Assembly (NCBI GenBank): GCA_013289855.1
Contig: JABCZD010000008.1
Span: 176,300 to 240,299 of the forward strand
DNA length: 64,000 nt
DNA from: Acidobacteriota bacterium
GTDB lineage: Bacteria; Acidobacteriota; Terriglobia; Acidiferrales; UBA7541
Direction of reading: 5' to 3'
In this document: positions 18,179-27,155 of the stretch, one piece after another
Layout of the letters: every line of letters starts with the position of its first letter
Position numbering within the stretch: the first letter of the stretch is position 1
Position numbers and translations under genes: made by a program
The notes under the pieces: model-generated
The model's database searches: none
The model's input: the letters and a program-made list of their open reading frames with translations, nothing else
What the model was told of the DNA's origin: nothing

Positions 18179-18649
18179 GGGTTTGGTTCATTAGTGTGGA
18201 GGTTTTGACTTTCCTTATCGTTCCACCCGTTCCAAAACGGGACTAGGCTCCGAATTTCCATTCGAAAGTACTATCCCCTTCATTCGAACGTAGTACTACA
18301 TAATAATATCTCTTTACAAGTATCACGGCCTATGCCACCATGCCCCGTGAAGCTCGCATTCCATTCCGAAAAGTTCCTGCGCCGCCTCCAATCCGCAACG
18401 CCCTGTCCGTCTTTCATTACCTCGTTATCTCATTACGTCATTACTTCGTTTTTCGTTTACCCTGAGCCCTGTCCACGAAAGGCCGTAACCCCAACAGAAT
18501 CTTACTCTTTCGCGAGAATTGCCCCTAAACCCAATAGAATCCTACTCTTTCATCAGCACCCCGGGGGGTACCCCGTATCACCCTAGTTACTAATCCCATC
18601 CCTCCCAAATCGCTCAGTGCGCCTGCAACCAGCACAAAAAGGACACTTT
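18179..18649. other. Gap with imperfect direct repeat
   Basis: No gene seen. Two copies of AACCCCAACAGAATCTTACT (followed by CTTTC) occur in tandem at about 18487 and 18529, the second with three changes. The AT-rich segment at 18290-18330 could hold the promoter for the next gene, but I cannot fix one. Confidence 0.4.
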
Positions 18650-19630
18650 ATGCCTCGTAAACCCGATCCAGCCACCCTCTGCCAGCACTACTCCAAAGAC
18701 GGCAAACGCTGCCACATGCTCCTCGCCCCGGACAGTCCAGCGCTCTGCGCTTTCCACGAACGCGTTACCGCCAAACTAGCCGCCGCTAAAGGACGACGAC
18801 AGTCCGCCGAAGCCGCCTTTCCTCTGGCGAAGGAGGGCGACTCCACCGACCTCTTCGCCCTCTTCAGTCAGGATCTCCCCAAACAAAAATCCGCCGCCGA
18901 CATCCACACCCACCTCTCGAACCTCTCTCTTGCTCTTCAGCAAGGCCGCATCTCCCCACGCCGCGCCGCCGTCCTCGCCTACATCAGCAGCCTCCTCCTC
19001 CGCACCCTCCCCGCGATGAGCCAACAGGAAGACTCCGCTCCACAAAAAATCATCATCGATATCCCCGGCGCCATCCGCCACTTCCCCGAAGACGACGAAA
19101 GCTTTCGTAGTGGCGAATCTTTAGATTCGCATTCCTCTATCGCGTCTCCCATCCTTCGCACTGGCGAATCTTTAGATTCGCATTCTTCTAACCCGACACC
19201 GCCGCCCATAATACCGCCACCACCCGCGTCAAAACTCCGCAGCTTCCGTCCCACCGTAGGGGCACGGCATGCCGTGCCCGCTCCTGCACTCGCAATCCCA
19301 AAATCCCCAACTCCATATTTGCACCGCTCAAACGCCGCGCCCCTTGCGCCAACCCCGCAACGCCTGTATCGTGAAACACTTTTATTCAACAGCATCCTTG
19401 GCGAAGCGAGGAACGTCCCAACATGGCGACCGTGGCACCGGAGCATCCGCAAACGGCCGGCTACGGTCTGCGCCGCGACGCGCTCTCCCCGCTCGAAACC
19501 CTGGCGCAATCCGTCTCCACCATCGCGCCGACCGCCACCCCCGCCGCCACCATTCCACTCGTCTGCGCCCTGGCCGGCAACGGCACCTGGCTTGCGTACC
19601 TGCTGGCGACCGCCGCAGTTCTGCTCGTAG
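18650..19630 (+). CDS. Zinc-ribbon-like hypothetical protein, C-terminus overrun by repeats
   Basis: The frame encodes 326 residues from an ATG preceded by AAGGA. Residues 10-40 hold a Cys/His pattern (C..H, GKRC, LCAFH), like the short zinc-binding motif of small DNA- or RNA-associated proteins. Residues 90-125 form a helical segment, GRISPRRAAVLAYISSLLLR. From about residue 150 the sequence is translated repeat DNA: SFRSGESLDSHSS and LRTGESLDSHSS are two REP-like palindromes, VGARHAVPA a third palindrome. The last 70 codons overlap the next gene out of frame and are Pro/Arg-rich. The functional protein probably ends earlier and the present tail is a result of repeat insertion. I do not know the function. 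Confidence 0.5.
   Translation: MPRKPDPATLCQHYSKDGKRCHMLLAPDSPALCAFHERVTAKLAAAKGRRQSAEAAFPLAKEGDSTDLFALFSQDLPKQKSAADIHTHLSNLSLALQQGRISPRRAAVLAYISSLLLRTLPAMSQQEDSAPQKIIIDIPGAIRHFPEDDESFRSGESLDSHSSIASPILRTGESLDSHSSNPTPPPIIPPPPASKLRSFRPTVGARHAVPAPALAIPKSPTPYLHRSNAAPLAPTPQRLYRETLLFNSILGEARNVPTWRPWHRSIRKRPATVCAATRSPRSKPWRNPSPPSRRPPPPPPPFHSSAPWPATAPGLRTCWRPPQFCS
19107..19134 (+). repeat. REP-like palindrome inside a reading frame
   Basis: GTAGTGGCGAATCTTTAGAT then TCGCATTC: an 8-bp stem GCGAATCT/AGATTCGC with a TT loop. Same element as 49996-50023. Confidence 0.75.
19157..19185 (+). repeat. REP-like palindrome inside a reading frame, second copy
   Basis: CGCACTGGCGAATCTTTAGA then TTCGCATTC, 50 bp after the previous copy and in the same reading frame, so both add the residues TGESLDSHS or SGESLDSHS. 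Confidence 0.75.
19256..19279 (+). repeat. GGCACGGCATGCCGTGCC palindrome
   Basis: A perfect palindrome with a GTAGGG flank. Relatives with other stems lie at 28584-28605 and about 37314-37330 (CGCAGCATGCTGCG). Confidence 0.6.
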
Positions 19631-20802
19631 CGCTATGCATCGCCAAATACGCGCGCTACTCTTCGTCGCCCGGCTCGCTGTACACCTACGCGCACACCGT
19701 TCTCCCGCCGTGGCTGGCCGCGGTCGCTGCGTGGAGCCTGCTTCTCGCTTACGTCGGCACGGGCAGCAGCGTCATCGCGGGATTTTTTCATTACGCCAAC
19801 CTCCTGGTCCACGACCTCACCGGACATTCGACTTCCGGCGCGCTTCTCGCTCTTCTGGTCACCGCCGTCTCCATGGCCATCGCCTGGCGCGACATCAAAA
19901 TTTCCGCCCGCCTGATGCTGTGGATCGAAGCCATTTCCGTGGCCATCATTCTTTTCGTCGTGGTCCTCGTGCTGCTCCGCCACGGCCCGCATCTGGACGG
20001 CGAACAATTGCATCTTCACGCTATGACTGGCAGCGGCCTCCGCCTCGGCCTGGTTCTCGCGCTTTTCAGTTTTGTAGGCTTTGAAAGCGCCACCACGCTG
20101 GGCGCCGAAGCGCGCGAACCGCTCAGAACCATTCCGCGCGCGGTGATTCAAAGCGCGCTGTTGTGCGGCGCAATTTTCGTGCTCTGCGCGTACACCGAAG
20201 TTCTGGCCTTCCATCTCGCTGGCCAGGATCTCGGAACCAGTCCCGCGCCGATGCACGTGCTCGCGGACATCGGCAGCGTGCCGCTCTTCGGACTGATCAT
20301 CGACATCGGCGCGATGGTCAGCATGTTCGCCGCTACGCTGGGCTGCATCACCGCCGCGGCTCGCGTGCTGCTGCTGATGGCGCACAATGGACTGGCGCAC
20401 GGCGGATTGCGCGCCACGCACGCGCGCAACGAAACGCCCGGCCGCGCCATCGTCGTCACCGGCATCGCCGCGGTTGCTCCGGTCGCGATTCTCGCCGCGC
20501 GCGGCGCCGGCGGCCTGGATATTTACGGTTGGCTCGGCTCGCTGGCCACTTACGGGTTCATCGTGGCCTACGGCCTGGTTTGTTTGGGACTGCCGAAATA
20601 TTTGCGTGAACACGGCGTTTTCAGCGATGGCGCGCAAATTATTCCGTGGCTCGCCGCCGCGGCCATGGTCTTGGCGCTCATCGGCAATTTGTATCCCGTG
20701 CCGGAAGGTCCATACGGAAAATTGCCATACATTTACTTAATTTACTTGGCGGCCGGACTAGGTTGGTTTTTCTGGAACCCGCGAAAAGAAAGATTGGTGT
20801 GA
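19423..20802 (+). CDS. APC family amino acid permease
   Basis: A 459-residue membrane protein with about 12-14 transmembrane helices, of the amino acid-polyamine-organocation superfamily. Family marks are SVSTIAPTATPAATIPLV in helix 1 (residues about 30-47), GSLYTYAH near 85, and the FSFVGFESATTLGAEAREPLRTIPRAV motif near 215. GAGGA lies upstream of the ATG. The gene starts inside the tail of the preceding frame but in another register, and its own coding signal is much stronger. The substrate cannot be deduced. Confidence 0.9.
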   Translation: MATVAPEHPQTAGYGLRRDALSPLETLAQSVSTIAPTATPAATIPLVCALAGNGTWLAYLLATAAVLLVALCIAKYARYSSSPGSLYTYAHTVLPPWLAAVAAWSLLLAYVGTGSSVIAGFFHYANLLVHDLTGHSTSGALLALLVTAVSMAIAWRDIKISARLMLWIEAISVAIILFVVVLVLLRHGPHLDGEQLHLHAMTGSGLRLGLVLALFSFVGFESATTLGAEAREPLRTIPRAVIQSALLCGAIFVLCAYTEVLAFHLAGQDLGTSPAPMHVLADIGSVPLFGLIIDIGAMVSMFAATLGCITAAARVLLLMAHNGLAHGGLRATHARNETPGRAIVVTGIAAVAPVAILAARGAGGLDIYGWLGSLATYGFIVAYGLVCLGLPKYLREHGVFSDGAQIIPWLAAAAMVLALIGNLYPVPEGPYGKLPYIYLIYLAAGLGWFFWNPRKERLV

Positions 20803-20853
20803 ACGTACTTTGCCGAAACAATCGAAGATAGCAGTCGAAAACGAATACTCGGG

Positions 20854-21372
20854 ATGAAAACACTTAACGAAAGCATGACGCTGCGCGTGGCCAAGACGGC
20901 GCTGGTTTTCGCCGTGGCGTTCTACTACTTGTTATTGGTGTTCGACAATCTCACCGACTACAACTCAAACTTTCAATTCATTCGCCACGTTCTGATGATG
21001 GATTCCACGTTCTCAGAAAATCACGCCATGTGGCGCGCGCTGAATCCCCCGCTGTGGCACACCATCTTCTATATTTCGATCATCGCATGGGAATCCGTGA
21101 CGTTACTGCTCTGCGGCTGGGGCGCGATTCGCATGGCACGCGCGCTGCGCGGCTCCGCTGCGGCATTTTCTAAAGCGAAAAACGTAGCCATCGCCGCGCT
21201 CACGCTCAGCTTACTGATGTGGCTGCTGGCCTTCTTAAGCGTGGGCGGAGAATGGTTTTTGATGTGGCAATCCAAAACCTGGAACGGTCAGGAAGCGGCC
21301 CTCCGCATGTTCGTCGTGATCGGAATTGTGCTGTTGCTGAACGCCATGCCGGAAATCGAGTTGACGGATTGA
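20854..21372 (+). CDS. DUF2165 family membrane protein
   Basis: A 172-residue protein with four predicted transmembrane helices. The conserved DUF2165 pattern is visible: ALVFAVAFYYLLLVFDNLTDYNSNFQFIRHVLMMDSTF near residues 15-52 and GGEWFLMWQSKTWNGQEAALRMF near 130. Members are small integral membrane proteins without a known role. It follows the APC permease by 51 bp on the same strand and may be cotranscribed. Confidence 0.85.
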   Translation: MKTLNESMTLRVAKTALVFAVAFYYLLLVFDNLTDYNSNFQFIRHVLMMDSTFSENHAMWRALNPPLWHTIFYISIIAWESVTLLLCGWGAIRMARALRGSAAAFSKAKNVAIAALTLSLLMWLLAFLSVGGEWFLMWQSKTWNGQEAALRMFVVIGIVLLLNAMPEIELTD

Positions 21373-21454
21373 ATAGCGGATTGAGTATATGAACCGCCGC
21401 AACAAAATGGTTTCTGTTTCGCGATCCATTGCTGGCGCGAATTGCGTTAACCGC

Positions 21455-22411
21455 TCATGGCATCGGCTTAGCCGCTTCGTTCAGGATCATCGCCAGGCGG
21501 ATTCCGGCTTGCGCAATGCGTTCTTCGATCACCGGACTAGCGAGTTCCTGATACGCCGCGCCGGCCGCGACGTGCAGGCGCAGCAGACGTTCGCCAACGT
21601 TGTTGTCGTCGGCGCAGCTGTGCACTGTCACGCTGGCTGCCACGGGAATTTTCGGCATCAGCGCGCCGTAGGCGGTGCTGACCGCGTACGCATGACTTTC
21701 CCAGATCCAGTCGTCGACGTGGATTCCAGCTTTCTGCCAGTCCGCGATTTTCCGCGTGAACAGCGCATCGAGTGTTTCCGCAAATTCGGCGGGATCCGCG
21801 CCTTCCATATCGCGCTCCACGATGGCAGTGTCCCACAGGCTGTGCAGATTTGGCGAAAACGAATTTCCATTCTCGCGCGCTTGGCGCCGCAAGTAATTCA
21901 CCGGTACGCAGTTTCCGCCTTGATCGTTATTTGTGGCGCCGTGCAGCGGTTGGTGCAAATCGCCGACAAAATGAATCACGTAGCGCAAGGCATCGGCGCG
22001 CTTGGCGGGATCGGCATTCTGGTCTTGCACGATCGCGGCGTTTTCCGTGATGGCTTTCGTCACGCAGCCCTCCGCGCCGCAGTACTGTTCCACACTGCCG
22101 CGTTCCGCGCCCAAAGGAATATCTATGTAGTGCCACGGACCGTTCTTTCTTTCGTTACGGACGTCATCCGGCCAAGTGGAGGCGTCGGCCATGGCGTCGC
22201 GTACGGAGTCGCCGCAGTAGCGCTTGAGTTTGGGATCGATGGGATTGCCGCTGAGTAAGGCATCGACCATTTTTTTGGCTTCGGGCGTCAGATGTTTTTC
22301 GGCGAGCAACGCGACCGTCTGGTGGCCTTTACAGCCCCAGGCGTTCGCGTTGGGTGCGGTCAACGACAGTAAGAGCAGCCCAAATGTAGACAACGCAAAT
22401 ACTATTCTCAT
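21455..22411 (-). CDS. S1/P1 family nuclease, secreted
   Basis: A 318-residue exported zinc nuclease acting on single-stranded nucleic acids. The start at 22411 gives a signal peptide ending ANA, so the mature protein begins with Trp (WGCKGHQTVALLAE), as in P1 nuclease where the N-terminal Trp binds zinc. Other zinc ligands are visible: Asp in ADASTWPDDVR, His in WHYIDIP, and the HFVGDLHQPLH motif near residue 145, followed by the conserved LHSLWDTAIVE near 190. The frame continues upstream without a stop, but that part is not family-like. A scavenging role for extracellular nucleic acid fits the secreted peptidases elsewhere in the window. Confidence 0.92.
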   Translation of the reverse strand: MRIVFALSTFGLLLLSLTAPNANAWGCKGHQTVALLAEKHLTPEAKKMVDALLSGNPIDPKLKRYCGDSVRDAMADASTWPDDVRNERKNGPWHYIDIPLGAERGSVEQYCGAEGCVTKAITENAAIVQDQNADPAKRADALRYVIHFVGDLHQPLHGATNNDQGGNCVPVNYLRRQARENGNSFSPNLHSLWDTAIVERDMEGADPAEFAETLDALFTRKIADWQKAGIHVDDWIWESHAYAVSTAYGALMPKIPVAASVTVHSCADDNNVGERLLRLHVAAGAAYQELASPVIEERIAQAGIRLAMILNEAAKPMP

Positions 22412-22968
22412 GAGTTGGATTTCGACTCCGGCATCGAGGTAGGAACGGTAATTTCCTTCTTCGCAGCAACAACCAAAACAGCAAGCAACAATGACCAGAA
22501 ATAGCAACCCGAACAATAACCAAAGCATTGTATGGTTTATTCCGTTCGCTTGCGACTTTATGAAAATATTTTCATTTGCGCGCGGCGGAGCGGAATTGCG
22601 TCCGGAGGCGTGGGGCGCGAATGGGCGACGCTGTCGATCGCACAGTCTGCATGACGAGCGCAGGAGTGGAAGTTTTCCACAGGATGCTGTGCAATTCTTT
22701 GCGGCGGCACTGGCCAAACTGATGCGAAAACCCGCGCAAAATGCGGTCCGCGCTTGGCACCGACGAAATAGAAAAAACGAATCTGAATTAACGAAAGATT
22801 GCGTTTCGATTCCGCCGCGAAGTGCAATAGTTTCAGTCCAAGTTTTCGGGCTGCCCGCATGCCGAGGCCGGGCGGAAGTCATTCCATTTCCAAGAGTTGT
22901 TTCTTGCATTTTCGTGGCGGCAAATTTCAAGCCGGGTGGAAGTCCATTTTTTCAGGAGACTGCAGCGC
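22412..22968. other. Intergenic region between divergent nuclease and receptor genes
   Basis: No gene is called. GCCGGGYGGAAGTC occurs twice, at about 22866 and 22931, as a direct repeat in the leader of the receptor gene. Both divergent promoters must lie here but I see no clear hexamer pair. A Cys-rich hydrophobic stretch on the minus strand (22430-22528) is in frame with the nuclease. Confidence 0.4.
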
Positions 22969-25900
22969 ATGAAAAAGAGCACAAAGCTCGGTTCGTTCTT
23001 TTTTGCTTCGCACCTCAGCTTGGCCATCCGCAGGACAATTCCCGCAACGATTGGCGCAACAATTCGGGCAACAATCCGCACCGCAACCTTCGCGGCAATC
23101 CTGGTGACCGCTCTCGCAAACATCTTCACAGCAGCGCCCGCGCTGCGCGCGCAGCAAACTCTTGGCGGCATTACCGGAGCCATCACAGATGGTTCCGGGG
23201 CGTCGGTCGCGGACACCGAAGTGACGCTGGTGAACGATCAAACCAAGATGACGCGCACACAGACGGCGAACGCGAACGGCATCTACGATTTTGTAAGCCT
23301 GCCAATCGGAACGTACACACTGACGTTCAAGCACGAGGGATTCGATACGCAGAAAATTCCGTCGATCACCGTGCAAGCGGACCGCACCGCGACGTTGAAC
23401 GTGACGTTGAAAATCGGACAGGTGGGCACGACAGTGGAAGTACAGGCAAATCCTCTGCTGAACGCAGTGGATACGACCAATGGATACATTCTGGAAAAGG
23501 ATCAGATTCTCAACGTGCCGCTGCCGACGGGGAGCTTCACGGCGTTGGCGACGTTGTCTCCCGGCGTGAACGCGGAACTTCCCGCGGGAACGGGCGCGAA
23601 CGCGGGACTGGGCAATCAACCGATCTGGGCCAACGGACAACGCGACACGAGCAATTCATTTTTGTTGAACGGCGTGGACGCCAGCAACTTGTTTAACGGG
23701 AAAAGCACGAGTTCGGTGGCTTCGGCGCGCGTGGTGAATAACACCGGCGTCAGCGGAGCAGCGAGCAGCAGCGCGGCGGTAATTCAGAGCACGGCGTCCC
23801 CGTACCTGGCGATAGGACAGGCGCTGCCGACGCCTCCGCAGGATACGATTCAGGAATTGCGCGTGAACACCAGCATGTATGACGCGCAGCAGGGTTCTAC
23901 CAGCGGCGCGCACATCGACATCAGCACGGCGTCGGGATCCAACACGCTGCATGGCAGCGCGTACGGGCATCGCGGGACCAACTGGCTGAACGCGGATCCA
24001 TTTTTCTTCAATGCCGACCCCAACATTCCGCAGGATCAGAAAAATCCCGGGCTGCATCGTTACGACGCGGGCGGCACACTGGGCGGAGCGATTATCAAGG
24101 ATAAGCTGTTTGGATTTATCGCCTATCAGCACCTGCGGAGTTCGGACGCGGAGATTGGAATATCGCGGCTGACGGTTCCGGCGGGACTGACGGATGATCG
24201 CTCGCCGGCAGCGCTGGCGGCGGTAGCAAACGCGCAATTCGGCAGCAACCTGACGGGCAACGGAGATTTGAGCCAGATTGCTGTGACATTGTTGCAAGCC
24301 AAGCTGCCGAACGGGCAATTTCTGATTCCCTCGGCGGACGGCAGTACGCCGAGCGTGAATTTTCCGGAAAACGCGATCGTTCCTGGAACGGCAGTTTTCA
24401 AGGCAGATCAGGCGGTGGCGGACCTGGACTGGAACGCCACAGCGAAAGATACGGTGGCGTTCAAATACTTTTACCAGCACGATCCCACGGCCGCGCCATA
24501 TGCGTACTCCAGCGTAGCAGGTTTCACGCAACATCTGGACGCGGGCAGCCAGGTGGCATCGATCGGCAACACGCAAACTCTGAAACCGAACCTGACGGTG
24601 ACGGAGACCTTTGGCTTCATTCGCGAAAAAGTTTACAGCACCATCTCGGAGCCGTTCACGCCGCAACAGTTAGGAATCGATACGTTTGGTTCGCCGATTT
24701 TTCCGGGGATCGGAATTGTCGACGACTTCGGAAACGATTCAGCCGCAAACACGAACTTTGTTTTCAACATACCACTTACGATTGGGCAAGGCGCGGCGGC
24801 GCAAGGAGCATTTACCGGAGTGTTTCAGAATCGCTTCATGCCGTCAGCTAACGCGATCTGGACCAAGGGAAAACACACGGTAACGTTTGGCGGCAGCTAC
24901 GCCTACACGCAACTGAACACCCGCGACCTGCGAACCAACAACGGGATTATCGGTTTCGCGGATTTTTCGCAATTTCTGGAAGGCGCGCCGACGCCCTACA
25001 CGTCCGACGGCTTTGTGACCACGGCGTATCTGCAAGGCAACGCCAATCGCTACTTGCGCGCAGGAGCAAACGGTTTTTACGTGCAAGACAAATATCAATT
25101 CCGCTCCAATCTGAGCATTACGCTGGGGCTGCGCTACGACTGGAACGGGGCGTTCACGGAGAAGTACGGGCGCCTGTACAACTTCGACCCGTCTGATTAT
25201 TCCTTTGACGCGACCTCCGGAACGGTAACGTCATCCGGAATTATCGTGGCAGGCAACAACCCGCAATCCGGGTCGAAAGGCGTGAGCAACAGCACGCTGA
25301 CCGGGCGGCAGTGGGGATTGGCGCCGCGCATCGGAATCGCGTGGAGTCCGGAAGCGTTCCACGGCAAGGTGGTGGTGCGCGCGGGAAGCGGGCTGTATTA
25401 CGATCGCGGAGAACTGTTCACTTATCTTTCGCCGGGATTTGCCGCCGGCGTGATTACCGGCGGCCCCTACGGATTCAATCAATCGCAGCCGTTTGTTAAT
25501 TCGCAGGTATGCACCAATCTTGGACCGGCCTACGAGGAGTTCATTCCGACGTGTAATAACGCCACGACAGATGGAACGGTAGATGGCCCGCTGGCGAATC
25601 CGACGGGAGGATCCTTCGCTCACCCATGGGGAACAGCGCTGCAACCGCCGCCCACCGGCAACCCGGCGAATATATTGGGGCTGCTTCCGGGCAACGCGGA
25701 TTTGATGAACGGGGCGCAGCCGCTTACTTTCGCGGACTACAACCGTGCGAACAAATTGCCATACACCATCAACACTACGTTCGACATTCAATGGCAGCCG
25801 CGCAGCGATATTTCCATCCAGGTGGGATATGTGGGGAATTTGGGACGGCATTTGGTGATTCCCGTGCCGTTCAACCAGGCGCAGATTGCGTCGCCGAGCC

Positions 25901-26994
25901 ATCCGATCAACGGACAGATTTATTCCTACGGGTACCAGATTCTCGATCCCGTCACGTTCAATCCGATTGCGCTGCCGAATAATCCGATGACGAACGCGCC
26001 GGCGGGAAATTACCAGGATACCTATGAAGGCGGGAATATCGATTTGCGAGTGCCATACGTCGGATATTCGTCGGAGGCGGAAAGCTACACGGCGGCCGGG
26101 ATCTCGGCATACAACGCGCTGCAGACACATATTGAAAAGCGCATGAGCCACGGTCTGCAGATTGGATTTTCGTACACCTACTCGCACGCCACGGATGAAC
26201 AGAGCGGTCTGGGACTTTTCTACAACGGAAACAATGCGCTGGATCTGAAGTCGGGGTACGGGTCTTCGGACTTCAACCGAAAGCACGTATTCAATTTCAA
26301 TTTTGTTTACCAACTGCCAAAGTTTGCGGCGGATTCGTCCTGGCAGAGCAAAGTCACGAATGGCTGGCAGATTGAGGGTCTGGGAATTTACCAGAGCGGC
26401 CAGCCGTTCAGCGTGATCGACTACAGCGGAGCGGTGGGCAGCGTTTTTTACGGTGTTTCGGACGGCATTACGAACCCAATCGTGCCGTTGGGGAACGGGT
26501 GCACGCCGCAGACGGCGGTAACCGGCGCCATCGGCACCGGGGCGCAGCCGGCGCTGCAGCCGCAATGCTTCACGATTCCACTGCTTGCGCCCGGGGCGAT
26601 GAACGGAGCGATCCCCTCGAATGATCCGTACGAAACGACCTTCACGACCGGACAACGCAATATCTTCGTGCAGTCCTGGCAGAGGCGACTGGACGTATCG
26701 TTTGTGAAAAATACGAAGCTCAGTGACCGCTTCAACCTGAAGTACAGCTTCGAGATTTTTAACATAACGAATACGCCGAGCTTCGATCTTCCGATTGACG
26801 ACGTGACGCAAAACGAAAACTTCAATGGCTTCCCCATCCAAGGAACGCCAGCGCTGCCGACGATCACTTGCAATGCGAATCCCGATAACGGGGCGAACAC
26901 GGGATTTTATAATTGTCCGCAGGGGTTGGGCGTGGTGAACAAGACGATTGGGAGCGCGCGGCAGATGCAAATGTCGCTGAAGCTGACGTTTTAG
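22969..26994 (+). CDS. TonB-dependent receptor with N-terminal carboxypeptidase-regulatory-like domain
   Basis: A 1341-residue outer-membrane receptor of the large acidobacterial oar-like type. The ATG at 22969 follows TTCAGGAGACTGC. A long N-terminus with an imperfect Ile/Ala/Thr-rich repeat leads to a cleavage site near LRAQQ. Residues about 48-130 form the carboxypeptidase-regulatory-like Ig-fold domain (GGITGAITDGSGASVADTEV ... GIYDFVSLPIGTYTLTF). A plug domain follows (TNGYILEKDQILNVPLPTG), then a long beta-barrel with YSYSHATDEQSG near the end. The chain ends in MSLKLTF, with the terminal Phe typical of outer-membrane barrels. Family members import polymers or oligosaccharides. No substrate clue is nearby. 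Confidence 0.93.
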   Translation: MKKSTKLGSFFFASHLSLAIRRTIPATIGATIRATIRTATFAAILVTALANIFTAAPALRAQQTLGGITGAITDGSGASVADTEVTLVNDQTKMTRTQTANANGIYDFVSLPIGTYTLTFKHEGFDTQKIPSITVQADRTATLNVTLKIGQVGTTVEVQANPLLNAVDTTNGYILEKDQILNVPLPTGSFTALATLSPGVNAELPAGTGANAGLGNQPIWANGQRDTSNSFLLNGVDASNLFNGKSTSSVASARVVNNTGVSGAASSSAAVIQSTASPYLAIGQALPTPPQDTIQELRVNTSMYDAQQGSTSGAHIDISTASGSNTLHGSAYGHRGTNWLNADPFFFNADPNIPQDQKNPGLHRYDAGGTLGGAIIKDKLFGFIAYQHLRSSDAEIGISRLTVPAGLTDDRSPAALAAVANAQFGSNLTGNGDLSQIAVTLLQAKLPNGQFLIPSADGSTPSVNFPENAIVPGTAVFKADQAVADLDWNATAKDTVAFKYFYQHDPTAAPYAYSSVAGFTQHLDAGSQVASIGNTQTLKPNLTVTETFGFIREKVYSTISEPFTPQQLGIDTFGSPIFPGIGIVDDFGNDSAANTNFVFNIPLTIGQGAAAQGAFTGVFQNRFMPSANAIWTKGKHTVTFGGSYAYTQLNTRDLRTNNGIIGFADFSQFLEGAPTPYTSDGFVTTAYLQGNANRYLRAGANGFYVQDKYQFRSNLSITLGLRYDWNGAFTEKYGRLYNFDPSDYSFDATSGTVTSSGIIVAGNNPQSGSKGVSNSTLTGRQWGLAPRIGIAWSPEAFHGKVVVRAGSGLYYDRGELFTYLSPGFAAGVITGGPYGFNQSQPFVNSQVCTNLGPAYEEFIPTCNNATTDGTVDGPLANPTGGSFAHPWGTALQPPPTGNPANILGLLPGNADLMNGAQPLTFADYNRANKLPYTINTTFDIQWQPRSDISIQVGYVGNLGRHLVIPVPFNQAQIASPSHPINGQIYSYGYQILDPVTFNPIALPNNPMTNAPAGNYQDTYEGGNIDLRVPYVGYSSEAESYTAAGISAYNALQTHIEKRMSHGLQIGFSYTYSHATDEQSGLGLFYNGNNALDLKSGYGSSDFNRKHVFNFNFVYQLPKFAADSSWQSKVTNGWQIEGLGIYQSGQPFSVIDYSGAVGSVFYGVSDGITNPIVPLGNGCTPQTAVTGAIGTGAQPALQPQCFTIPLLAPGAMNGAIPSNDPYETTFTTGQRNIFVQSWQRRLDVSFVKNTKLSDRFNLKYSFEIFNITNTPSFDLPIDDVTQNENFNGFPIQGTPALPTITCNANPDNGANTGFYNCPQGLGVVNKTIGSARQMQMSLKLTF

Positions 26995-27031
26995 ATTGCG
27001 AGTTGGAAGTTAAAATCTGCAAAGCATGAAT

Positions 27032-27067
27032 TCCTCCCTGGACGAGAGTTCGGGGAGGATTTTTTTG
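27032..27067 (+). terminator. Intrinsic terminator after the TonB receptor
   Basis: TCCTCCC pairs with GGGAGGA around a 14-base loop and is followed by seven Ts, 38 bp past the stop codon. Confidence 0.8.
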
Positions 27068-27129
27068 TTGGGGCGGTAAAGTTAAGGACGAAGATCAATC
27101 GAAGAGGCAAAGCAAAGGCAAAAGAGCAG

Positions 27130-27155
27130 GCCGGTCTGAAGACCGGCGCCTACAC
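27130..27155 (-). repeat. REP-like palindrome overlapping the 3' end of deoB
   Basis: On the minus strand GTAGGCGCCGGTCTTCAGAC then CGGCC. The TAG of its GTAG flank is the stop codon of deoB. Confidence 0.65.

Noticed and set aside
19107..19185. Possible CRISPR-like array
   Set aside because: Only two palindromic repeats with different neighbours elsewhere in the window; no regular spacers, no cas genes.
22412..22930. 173-residue N-terminal extension of the S1/P1 nuclease
   Set aside because: The start at 22411 gives a signal peptide and the family's mature N-terminal Trp; the extension would bury the signal peptide and has no homologous features.
25231..26970. 579-codon minus-strand frame antisense to the TonB receptor
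   Set aside because: It is rich in Arg/His/Pro, lacks motifs and mirrors the codon structure of the receptor gene; an artefact of GC-rich sequence. The same applies to long antisense frames at 2356-3324, 11446-12669, 31891-33465 and 54922-56181.
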